Positions 38,299 through 45,759 of a DNA stretch of 64,000 nucleotides are shown here, in pieces; within the stretch, counting starts at the first letter, position 1, and each line of letters starts with the position of its first letter. The position numbers were made by a program, and so were the translations under genes. The notes below the pieces were generated by a model, which saw only the letters and a list, made by a program, of their open reading frames with translations, was not told where the DNA came from and did no database searches. The DNA lies in NCBI GenBank assembly GCA_028282885.1, contig JANQGX010000090.1, forward strand, positions 62,001-126,000, given 5' to 3'. Source of the DNA: SAR324 cluster bacterium. Its GTDB lineage: Bacteria > SAR324 > XYD2-FULL-50-16.

Positions 38299-38349
38299 TA
38301 CGACACCTGTCATATATGAATCAATATGACAGGTGTCGTATATAGTCAA
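38299..38349 (-). promoter_or_regulatory. Perfect paired BlaI-type operator and promoter upstream of peptide operon 2
   Basis: TACGACACCTGTCATAT (38299-38315) is repeated as an exact inverted copy at 38324-38340, 8 bp apart. Each arm contains the 14-mer found in the BlaI-type promoter (ACGACACSTGTCAT), with centres 26 bp apart against 25 there. As there, TTGAC follows the outer arm: minus-strand -35 TTGACT (38344-38349), spacer 17, weak -10 TATTGA (38321-38326). The sequence GTCAAG-N-CTTTT is shared at both sites. It points to the ABC operon 2 start, about 370 bp away. A weaker plus-strand promoter is also possible. Confidence 0.65.
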
Positions 38350-38415
38350 GCCTTTTTTGATCATTTTGCTATCTGTTTGTTTTAAATATATATTACGGCA
38401 TGTCTGGAGATATTA

Positions 38416-38600
38416 TCATGTATCGGGAGTTGGATTCAGAAGAGTTATGCGGATTTCCATTAATCTCTTACCGAAAAGCTCGATGGCAACCCGGTTTTCG
38501 AAACGGAAACCGGGCTCTTCAATTCCGGGTGTATCCCATGGAAACAGTTTTTTTTTGTGGATTTCATCAAAAACAATCAGGGGCGGGGAGCCATCTTTTC
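38416..38600 (-). pseudogene. Internally deleted relic of a DUF4143-type AAA ATPase
   Basis: Reads KDGSPPLIVFDEIHK joined directly to KKLFPWDTPGIEEPG and FRFENRVAIELF, then runs to a stop at 38416. The first part matches the Walker B segment and the second the C-terminal nuclease-like domain start of the intact ATPase at 56869-58089, where they lie about 190 residues apart. The join falls at TTGTGGAT (complement ATCCACAA), present at both places in the intact gene and encoding IHK in both. So the relic arose by an in-frame deletion between short direct repeats in a paralogue. A stop (38600-38602) bounds the 5' side. Confidence 0.75.
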
Positions 38601-38626
38601 ATAATGGCATTTCGAATCCTGTCAGG

Positions 38627-39469
38627 TCAGATCCGGATGGTTGTCAATACTTTGCTTTCTTCAAGAGTCACAAGTACGGAGTCAAGGATTGCCTCTCGTT
38701 CTATGACCTGCACCTGGTATGCACCAATGTTTCGAGGCAGGTTGTCAAACTTAAAATCTCCAAATTCATCGGTTGTTGTGGTCGCAATCAATTCTTCCTT
38801 TCGGTACAGTTTCACCTCGGCATCAGGCACACAATTACTCTCTTCTTCCTTATCTGTAGCAATACTCCCTGCAATAAACACTGAATTAAACCGGTAAAGG
38901 TTTCTGTAGTAAACGGTTGGTTTTGCCGGATTATTTCCTGATTGCAGTGTTTCCAGGTTTTGTTCGTTTACCAGCAACCCGAATGCTGCATCTTCAAGAT
39001 AAATTGTATTCAAAGCTCCGGTGGGGCAAGCTTGAACGCATCTCGGTCTCTTCCAACCTTCATCGATAAGATGCGCGCATAGGGTACATTTTTGCGGTAT
39101 CTGTTCAGATTCATTCCAATAAACAGCTTCAAAAGGGCAAGCAGTGACAATTGCTTTTTGCCCCCTGGCTTTTTGAGGATCAATCATGACGATACCGTCT
39201 GTTCTTTTATAAACTGCGCCATTTTGCGAGACCTTGATACAGGGTGCATCATCGCATTGCTGACAAGGCTTTGGCAGATAAGCGACATCAATCAGAGGAA
39301 ACCGTCCCCGCTCGGTTCGCTGCAGGTTCATCCAGCGCTGTCCGTGAAGAGGTTGGGATATTGTATAACCGGGCCAATCATTATCACAGTGTTCATCTTT
39401 GCAGGCCAGAAAGCAGTTGTTGCAATTTTCACATTTTGCAACATCGATGATAAAATGCCATTTTTTCAT
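38627..39469 (-). CDS. Transhydroxylase beta subunit-like iron-sulfur protein
   Basis: 280 residues. Three 4Fe-4S clusters are suggested by CENCNNCFLACKDEHC, CQQCDDAPC and CTLCAHLIDEGWKRPRCVQACPTG. The C-terminal 80 residues are a Cna-B/prealbumin-like beta domain (LYRFNSVFIAGSI, ATTTTDEFGDFKFDNLP). This exact layout is that of the beta subunit of pyrogallol-phloroglucinol transhydroxylase of Pelobacter acidigallici, and VYYRNLYRF is shared with it as I recall that sequence. Ordinary DMSO-reductase type beta subunits lack the C-terminal domain. It overlaps the alpha gene by 4 bp. Confidence 0.85.
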   Translation of the reverse strand: MKKWHFIIDVAKCENCNNCFLACKDEHCDNDWPGYTISQPLHGQRWMNLQRTERGRFPLIDVAYLPKPCQQCDDAPCIKVSQNGAVYKRTDGIVMIDPQKARGQKAIVTACPFEAVYWNESEQIPQKCTLCAHLIDEGWKRPRCVQACPTGALNTIYLEDAAFGLLVNEQNLETLQSGNNPAKPTVYYRNLYRFNSVFIAGSIATDKEEESNCVPDAEVKLYRKEELIATTTTDEFGDFKFDNLPRNIGAYQVQVIEREAILDSVLVTLEESKVLTTIRI

Positions 39470-42400
39470 AGGTTAGAATCTCCATTCCAAAGTTCGATCT
39501 GCACCAGGCAGGAATTGGATGCTGTTGAGTGTGATTTTTTTATGATATTTCGACTCGGCGTCAGCAAATTGATACAGCCACCTCGATCCGGAGATTTTCC
39601 CGGTTCACCGATGGGATCATATTTGGCAGAGCCTTCATAGGAATGTACCGAACCGGGTACGATACGCTCGGTCAGTTGGGCTGCACAGATCACAGCACCC
39701 CGATCATTAAAGACTTTTACCAGATCGTTCTGTTGAATCCCCCTCTCCGCAGCATCCCGCCTATTGATTCGAATAATCCAATAGTAGTAGCCATCAATCA
39801 GTACCCGGTGATCTTTGACATCATTTACAATCCCGTCCTTGCCATCAAACATGGTATGGAAACTGTACCGGGGATGTGGAGAGATCAACTGTAGCGGGTA
39901 TTTCCTCACAAGTGAACTCGTGTGATGTCCTTCCCAGGATGGAACATAGGTAGGAATCAGGGGCCGTTCCGGATCATTCGGGGCAAATCGTTTCAGGCTT
40001 GAAGATTCGAATTCAAGCTTGCCTGTCTGCGTCTGTAATCCCGATCGCCACTTTTCCGTGTAATCCGACGGAAGCGGGGAAAGTTCTGGGACATCCTTTG
40101 GGCGTCCTTCGGCAAACCACCGGTAGGAGACCGGTGCCCGCAGGTCTTCTTCGGGAGCCGGTACCACGTAGTAGCCTTTCTTCAGGAAATTTTTCCAGGA
40201 GATAACCTGGGGCAAATCACTGGCGTTAAACAACCTTCGACACCATTCCAGTTCCGTTGTGCTCTCCGAAAAAGCAGCGCCCAATCCCAACCTTTCAGCA
40301 AGCTCCTGAAATATCTGGTAGTCTGATTTGGATTCTCCCAGCGGCTCGATGCATTTATGCTGCATGGTGATCACCCGATGGTTCCATTGAATGAATTGGT
40401 GATGGCTGTATCCACCCGAGTTTGCTGTTTCTCCGATATCCCATCGTTCAAAATTGGTGCAGGCCGGGAAGATGATGTCAGCAAATTTGGCTTCACCCTC
40501 AAACCAGATCGACTGATTGACCACAAACTCAAGATTTTCACTGCGGTAAGCTTTGGCATAGCGATTGGCATCTGACATGGTACCGAAATGCGAGCCTCCG
40601 TACTTGTAGTATAATTTGGCCGGGGAATGCCCCGGTGCAGGGTAAGTAAATTTCTTGAACTGACCCTCAATACTGCGCGGGTCGGTCGGGTAGCCTTCAC
40701 AGGATCCGTCCAGTATGGCCTCCGGGATACGGAGTCTCGGAATCATCTGGCTGACGGTGTTCATGGTCGGGAGCTGCGGCATTCGTTGATACATATTAAT
40801 CCTCAATCCGGTAGTATCAAGATCACCGGACATCCCACCCTCGGCATATCCCGGAAAGAAAAAACTGGTATCCAGGGGAGCTCCCTGTTGGAGGCCTCCC
40901 ATATTGATGCCCGGTTTTCCCAGTCCCTGCATGGCCATCAGGCATACCATTGAACGAGCCCATTCTATTCCGGTTGCGCTTCTGCAGGCGCCTCCGAATC
41001 CCACCAGACCGCCCGGTGAGAGATAGGTTTTTTTACTTCCCCAAAGCCTGGCAAGGGCTCTCACATCTTTCGCCGGGACATTTGTTTCCACTTCCTGCCA
41101 CTCCGGGGTTTTGGCAATTCCATCATCATTACCGAGAATATATTTTTTCCAGGATTCAAAACCGGATGTTCGTTTGGCTATGTACTCTCTATCGAATGAT
41201 CCCTCCACAATCCAGACATAGGCAATAGCCAGAGCCATGGCATGGCTTGTACCAGGTCTCGGCGCGAGCCACTTGCCACCAAGCAGAGCTGCCGTGTGGT
41301 TATAAAATGGGTCAATATGGACCATTTTGATTCCCAGCTCTTTTGCCCACTGTCTCCTGACTGTCCCTTCAAATGCACCATAAACACCGCTGGTAGATTC
41401 CGGATCACTGGACCAAAAGACAATCAGCTCACACTCTTTCAGGCAATCTTCAACGGTACCGTATGTATCGCTGGCTCCATTCCGCATACTGTTGCCCCAG
41501 TGATGCATGGCTCCCCAGTACCATCCTTCCCAACTGTCCGGATTGTGAATTGTCTGGCTGGAGCCAATGGAGTTCATAAACCGTGTCCTTGCGCTCAACC
41601 AGTATCCGATGTTACCCCAGGTGTGATGGGAACCACTGCCGTTCATGATGGCGCCGGGACCGTATTCCTTTTTCACCCGTTTAATCTCACTGGCGACAAT
41701 ATCAAGTGCTTCATCCCATTTGATTCTCTCATAACCGGATATCCCACGGTTTTGAGGATTCCGCTCACCTTTGGGATCGAAGTCAACTCTTTTCATGGGG
41801 TAGAGAAGTCTGTCAGGTGAATAAACCAATGATTTCAAACCAAAAACAAAGGGGTTAACCGTCCCCTTCCTCGGTGGTGTGAATGATCGGCCTCTCGCTT
41901 TTATGGTCCAGGGTTGTGCATCCGTTTCATCGAATTCGATGGGAGTGATCCTGATGATTTTGCCGTTTTTAACATATACAAACACAGGACCGCCGTTGGT
42001 ATTACTGGTATGGCGGACTGTACCATCCTTCATGAGAGTGCCGAACCGGTTTTTACCAGGCTTTTTTACCAGCATTTTGAGTGTCAGCATAAACCAGAGT
42101 GACAATTCGTCCGGACCTTCCATATCCACATGAAAATTCTTCATGGCATGAATCTGCCTGAAATAATCGTCCATGCCTGTAATCAGCTTCAGGGCTGCCG
42201 GCGCATCCCGGAACACTACCCTGACATCAGGCTTCCAGGCGTGATCTTTCAAAGAGGTAATCTTGCCGTTCCTGAAGATGAAGGTGCGGCCGACACCATG
42301 ATTACGGATACAGATTCGTGCCGATAAGTTCCGTTCCCGCAATCTGCTGCGGTAGGCAGGATCTATTGCTGCCCTGACCCTTAACATAAAAAACAGCCCT

Positions 42401-42477
42401 GTCAGCATTACTTCAAATATAATCAGGGACAATCGTGGTGATTTGGTGACAACCTGGTCTATAAGCAGGGCAACCAT
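39466..42477 (-). CDS. Transhydroxylase alpha subunit-like molybdopterin enzyme with N-terminal SCP2-like extension
   Basis: 1003 residues from the ATG at 42477, which has AAGGAG upstream; an ATG at 42588 has none. Residues about 18-35 are a membrane helix; about 50-140 resemble an SCP2 lipid-binding domain; the rest is a DMSO-reductase-family catalytic chain matching pyrogallol-phloroglucinol transhydroxylase. No N-terminal 4Fe-4S Cys motif is present, as in that enzyme. H284 (SHHTWGN), D314 and the molybdenum-ligand Ser S315 (HNPDSWEGWYWG) fall at the enzyme's active-site spacing. The known enzyme is soluble and about 875 residues long, so the extension is new. It likely moves hydroxyl groups on a polyphenol at the membrane. 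Confidence 0.85.
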   Translation of the reverse strand: MVALLIDQVVTKSPRLSLIIFEVMLTGLFFMLRVRAAIDPAYRSRLRERNLSARICIRNHGVGRTFIFRNGKITSLKDHAWKPDVRVVFRDAPAALKLITGMDDYFRQIHAMKNFHVDMEGPDELSLWFMLTLKMLVKKPGKNRFGTLMKDGTVRHTSNTNGGPVFVYVKNGKIIRITPIEFDETDAQPWTIKARGRSFTPPRKGTVNPFVFGLKSLVYSPDRLLYPMKRVDFDPKGERNPQNRGISGYERIKWDEALDIVASEIKRVKKEYGPGAIMNGSGSHHTWGNIGYWLSARTRFMNSIGSSQTIHNPDSWEGWYWGAMHHWGNSMRNGASDTYGTVEDCLKECELIVFWSSDPESTSGVYGAFEGTVRRQWAKELGIKMVHIDPFYNHTAALLGGKWLAPRPGTSHAMALAIAYVWIVEGSFDREYIAKRTSGFESWKKYILGNDDGIAKTPEWQEVETNVPAKDVRALARLWGSKKTYLSPGGLVGFGGACRSATGIEWARSMVCLMAMQGLGKPGINMGGLQQGAPLDTSFFFPGYAEGGMSGDLDTTGLRINMYQRMPQLPTMNTVSQMIPRLRIPEAILDGSCEGYPTDPRSIEGQFKKFTYPAPGHSPAKLYYKYGGSHFGTMSDANRYAKAYRSENLEFVVNQSIWFEGEAKFADIIFPACTNFERWDIGETANSGGYSHHQFIQWNHRVITMQHKCIEPLGESKSDYQIFQELAERLGLGAAFSESTTELEWCRRLFNASDLPQVISWKNFLKKGYYVVPAPEEDLRAPVSYRWFAEGRPKDVPELSPLPSDYTEKWRSGLQTQTGKLEFESSSLKRFAPNDPERPLIPTYVPSWEGHHTSSLVRKYPLQLISPHPRYSFHTMFDGKDGIVNDVKDHRVLIDGYYYWIIRINRRDAAERGIQQNDLVKVFNDRGAVICAAQLTERIVPGSVHSYEGSAKYDPIGEPGKSPDRGGCINLLTPSRNIIKKSHSTASNSCLVQIELWNGDSNL

Positions 42478-42636
42478 AATACTGACTCCTTGCAGTTGAA
42501 AAAACGGGATCCGGTTGGCAAATACCCAACTGAACTTAGATGGATTTTTAATGACCCGATGCCTGGATGTTGAGGAAACATCAGACATCGGGCCAATGGG
42601 GAATGATGCCCTTTACAAGGCATTCACTATTCTATC

Positions 42637-42652
42637 AGCAAACAGTGTGCCG
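42637..42652 (-). promoter_or_regulatory. Sigma-54 (-24/-12) promoter of the transhydroxylase operon
   Basis: Minus strand CGGCACACTGTTTGCT: GGCAC, five bases, TTGC, the exact spacing of the -24/-12 consensus TGGCAC-N5-TTGC with one change (C for the first T). It lies about 160 bp upstream of the chosen alpha-subunit start, and the divergent neighbour encodes a sigma-54 activator. Confidence 0.8.
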
Positions 42653-42704
42653 TTAGTATTTTGTTTATAATTTCATTTATTTGTAGAAAGAACTGGACAT
42701 TAAT

Positions 42705-42770
42705 AACCCAATACGGGTAAATAAGAAACCAATTACGGTTATTTTTCCTATCAATTCCCATATTAGGTTT
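42705..42770. promoter_or_regulatory. Three candidate activator-binding sites (UAS)
   Basis: Three imperfect dyads of one pattern: AACCCAATACGGGTAA (42705-42720), AAACCAATTACGGTTA (42726-42741), and, inverted, AAACCTAATATGGGAA (42755-42770). All show ACC, a 5-6 bp A/T core, and GGT. They sit 60-130 bp upstream of the sigma-54 promoter and directly before the activator gene, the position of enhancer sites for NtrC-type proteins. Confidence 0.6.
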
Positions 42771-42788
42771 TTTCATAAAATATAAACA

Positions 42789-44324
42789 ATGATTGATGAG
42801 AATCGATTTTTCCGGGAGGCCACCCTGGCTATCTGCAGCAGCCTGGACATTAAAACAGCTCTTTGGCGTTGCTGCCGTTTGATAGCACAACACCTGCCGG
42901 TCAGCGAGATCTACATGAACCTCTATGAGCCAAGGCTGAACGGATTGCGTTACATTGCGAAAGCGGATGCCGCAGGAGGGCGGCAGATGGATAAAACCAT
43001 CAAGCTTCCCGGGGATGTGATCAGAAGCATTGAGAGCGGGCAGCGAATGAAGGATCAAAGGATTATCAACAATCCGGACGAGGATGTCGTGGGTAGTATC
43101 ATTACCCGGGAACTTGGACTTCGGGGGTGTTCTTTTATTGCGTTGCGTCTTTATATCGAAGGCAGGCGTCTGGGAGTGATCGATTTTTTTGCATCTGACA
43201 AAAACCGGTTCAATGAGACCCATTTGCACCTTCTTTCTCTCCTGCGAGAGCCCTTTGCCATTGCCATGGCTAACGCTTTGCAGCATCAGGACCTGGTCCA
43301 GCTTAAAGAGGAGCTGCTTTCAGATAACCGCTACCTGAACAATGCCCTGATTTCGAGGTCCGGCGATGAAGTGATTGGAGAGGAACAGGGTCTCAAGGAG
43401 GTGACAGACAAAGTGGAGCAGATTGCTCACCTGAAGAATACGGTTCTGCTTCTCGGCGAAACCGGAGTTGGGAAGGAGGTCATTGCCAATGCCATTCACA
43501 GGAAATCCCCCCGCCATCGTGAACCTTTTATTAAGGTGAATTGCGGGGCCATTCCGGAGCAACTGATCGATAGCGAATTGTTTGGTCATGAGAAGGGAGC
43601 TTTCACAGGCGCTCTTACTCAAAAACGGGGATTGTTTGAACGAGCAAATAAGGGAACGATTTTTCTGGATGAGATAGGAGAATTGCCGCCCTGGGCGCAG
43701 ATTCGGTTGCTGAGGGTACTGCAAACCCAGGAAATTGAACGAGTGGGAGGGTCTCCGCCAATCCAACTCGATATCAGGGTCATTGCCGCAACCCATCGTG
43801 ATCTGGCTAAAATGGTTGCGGAAGGAAGTTTTCGTGAAGATCTCTGGTTTCGCATCAATGCTTTTCCTATTCAAATCCCTTCTCTTCGTCATCGTATTCA
43901 GGATATCCCGCTGTTGGTTGATTTTTTTATCCGGAAGAAGTCAGAAGAGTTGGGAATACACAAGTTTCCGCAAATAACCAAAGAGACTATGCGGGAACTT
44001 GTCAACCACGAATGGCCGGGTAATGTGAGGGAGTTGGAGAATGTTGTTGAACGTGCATTGATTCAGCATCGACAGGGTCCGCTGTCATTTGATGGTGTCA
44101 CCGAAACAAGACCGGCTAACGGCCCCTCCATTCCGGTTGAAAAGACAACCACGCCGGCATCCCTGGATGAAATTATCAAAAAACATATCCTGGATGTCTT
44201 ATATCTGACCAAAGGGCGAATAAGTGGTCCACAAGGAGCTGCTGCTGTTTTAAAAATGCATCACAATACCCTTAGAAACCGGATGGAGAGGATGGGTATC
44301 GAGTTTAGCGGCAGAAAAAGATAA
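42789..44324 (+). CDS. Sigma-54-dependent activator with GAF sensor domain
   Basis: 511 residues. An N-terminal GAF-like sensor (about 5-170), AAA+ domain (about 190-415) with Walker A GETGVGKE, the sigma-54 contact loop GAFTGA (270-275), Walker B IFLDEIGELP and ELENVVERA, and a Fis-type HTH at the C-terminus (GPQGAAAVLKMHHNTLRNRMERMGI). The FhlA/NorR-like layout suggests direct sensing of a small molecule by the GAF domain, not phosphorylation. It is divergent from the transhydroxylase operon, which has a -24/-12 promoter, so that operon is its likely target. Confidence 0.92.
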   Translation: MIDENRFFREATLAICSSLDIKTALWRCCRLIAQHLPVSEIYMNLYEPRLNGLRYIAKADAAGGRQMDKTIKLPGDVIRSIESGQRMKDQRIINNPDEDVVGSIITRELGLRGCSFIALRLYIEGRRLGVIDFFASDKNRFNETHLHLLSLLREPFAIAMANALQHQDLVQLKEELLSDNRYLNNALISRSGDEVIGEEQGLKEVTDKVEQIAHLKNTVLLLGETGVGKEVIANAIHRKSPRHREPFIKVNCGAIPEQLIDSELFGHEKGAFTGALTQKRGLFERANKGTIFLDEIGELPPWAQIRLLRVLQTQEIERVGGSPPIQLDIRVIAATHRDLAKMVAEGSFREDLWFRINAFPIQIPSLRHRIQDIPLLVDFFIRKKSEELGIHKFPQITKETMRELVNHEWPGNVRELENVVERALIQHRQGPLSFDGVTETRPANGPSIPVEKTTTPASLDEIIKKHILDVLYLTKGRISGPQGAAAVLKMHHNTLRNRMERMGIEFSGRKR

Positions 44325-44408
44325 TGATGATTGGTGATCCGTGCCTGCAGGTCGTCCAAACAAAGGTTTTTGGTTACACCATCACAAGAATTCCTTTTGC
44401 CACCAACT

Positions 44409-44750
44409 TCATTCCACATCAAACCGTTGTTCGCAGAAGACTTCCACCATTAAACAATCCTCCAGTGCTTTACCTTGATGGACAATCCCACCGGGTACAA
44501 ACCATGAATCTCCCCGGGAGACGGTTATCGTGTCTCTATCTATCCGTATGGACATTTTCCCTTTAATCAATGTTGCCCAGGAGTCATCATGAGAGTGGGG
44601 GGGAACACCGTTTCCTTTTGAAATCTTAAAAAAACCGACCTGCCCCTCTTTACCGCTCAAAACATGTAGCTCATCTTGGGAAGCAGATAGGTCAATTTTG
44701 TGAAACCTGTTAATAAAACCCGGAAAATCGTTGATATTTTTTTCTCTCAT
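44409..44750 (-). CDS. Small cupin-domain protein
   Basis: 113 residues, a single cupin barrel. Motif 1 HSHDDSWATLIKGKM (His-x-His) and motif 2 GDSWFVPGGIVHQG are present, so a metal site is likely. Single-domain cupins of this size act as small isomerases, dioxygenase-like enzymes or sensors. It lies 135 bp downstream of the kinase-BON gene on the same strand, at the end of the catabolic series, and converges on the sigma-54 activator gene. Confidence 0.78.
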   Translation of the reverse strand: MREKNINDFPGFINRFHKIDLSASQDELHVLSGKEGQVGFFKISKGNGVPPHSHDDSWATLIKGKMSIRIDRDTITVSRGDSWFVPGGIVHQGKALEDCLMVEVFCEQRFDVE

Positions 44751-44885
44751 TGGAATTTTTGATGTTGATACATGTAGGTCCGGTTTGATTATCCGGAGTC
44801 AAATAGTCCCGACGAAGATGCTTTGCCCAATTTCGATAGAGGGCTTTAACGCATACCGGATATGGAACACTGAATGTAAGGTTGG

Positions 44886-45704
44886 TTATAAAGTTTCGTC
44901 GGTCTGGATAAAAATATTGTCTTCAACGTCCGATACCTCGGGTGTCGATTTTACTATCTGAATTATCATTTGTCTTTCTTCATCACTCAGGGCCATTCCG
45001 TCCACGGCGACAATTCCCTGCTCTTTGACACTTATAAAGACGGTTCTTGCTGAAATGTCATGTTCGATCAGTCTGGCGTGAATCAATCTCTCCAGGGATC
45101 TTCTGTTCATTGTCTTCAGGGCAGACAGGCTGCATGCCTTGATCTCTTCCGACTGTGCCAGACTCACTATCTGTTTGGCGGCCTGGGCGTAACCGATCTT
45201 TTCCGTATTTAGAATCAGGTCATAAAGCTTAGGATCGTTAAAATCCATGTGATAGGAAAACTTGAAAAATCCCTTCAATTCCTCATCTTTGATTCGGATA
45301 ATCCGTTCAGCGCCTTCTTCACTGATTTTTTTCTTTTCCATCACATGCTTTACCCGGGCTTCATGCGGTGAAAAAAGGCGCACATGCAGCGCACAACTGA
45401 AGTCTTTTAACAGGATTTGGCTGCCATGTCCGATAATAATCCCGCTACCCTGGCGGGCAATTTTATAGACAACGGCCTGCAAAACATCATTATAGACTTC
45501 CGGATTTTTTCCCAGCAGTCGTTCAAAAAAGCCGGGAGATTTCTGTCTGAGTCCCAGCAAATCATCCGCATCGATATTCATTTCGATGGCGGTTTCAATC
45601 AGTTTTTTATCGCTGTACAGTTCCAGGCCTAGTTCCTCTGCCACCATTCTCGCAGCCTGCTTTGAACCCGTGCCGTATTCTTTTGAAATCGTGATTAGCG
45701 CCAT
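44886..45704 (-). CDS. Cytidylate-kinase-like protein fused to a BON domain
   Basis: 272 residues. N-terminal P-loop kinase of the cytidylate-kinase-like family (ITISKEYGTGSKQAARMVAEELGLELYSDK; lid-like RIIRIKDEELKGFFKFSY; DLILNTEKIGYAQAA) and a C-terminal BON domain (about 205-268; HDISARTVFISVKEQGIVAVDG, DEERQMIIQIVKSTPEVSDVEDN). BON domains bind membranes or lipids and are usually exported, but no signal is present. AAGGAG precedes the start. Kinase-like proteins of this family often neighbour redox and anaerobic catabolic genes; the substrate is unknown. Confidence 0.8.
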   Translation of the reverse strand: MALITISKEYGTGSKQAARMVAEELGLELYSDKKLIETAIEMNIDADDLLGLRQKSPGFFERLLGKNPEVYNDVLQAVVYKIARQGSGIIIGHGSQILLKDFSCALHVRLFSPHEARVKHVMEKKKISEEGAERIIRIKDEELKGFFKFSYHMDFNDPKLYDLILNTEKIGYAQAAKQIVSLAQSEEIKACSLSALKTMNRRSLERLIHARLIEHDISARTVFISVKEQGIVAVDGMALSDEERQMIIQIVKSTPEVSDVEDNIFIQTDETL

Positions 45705-45759
45705 TATTTCTCCTTGTCTGTTCCAAGATTCTGACGAGTGTAACCAGGAGTTTTGGATA

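Noticed and set aside
38299..38340. CRISPR repeat or transposon end
   Set aside because: Only one perfect inverted pair here and one related pair at 31.3 kb, both at promoters beside or near a BlaI-type gene; operator is the simpler reading.
39466..42588. Calling the molybdopterin gene a formate dehydrogenase or DMSO/polysulfide reductase
   Set aside because: No N-terminal 4Fe-4S Cys motif and no Cys/selenocysteine at the molybdenum site; the Asp-Ser pair and the beta subunit with a prealbumin-like tail fit transhydroxylase.
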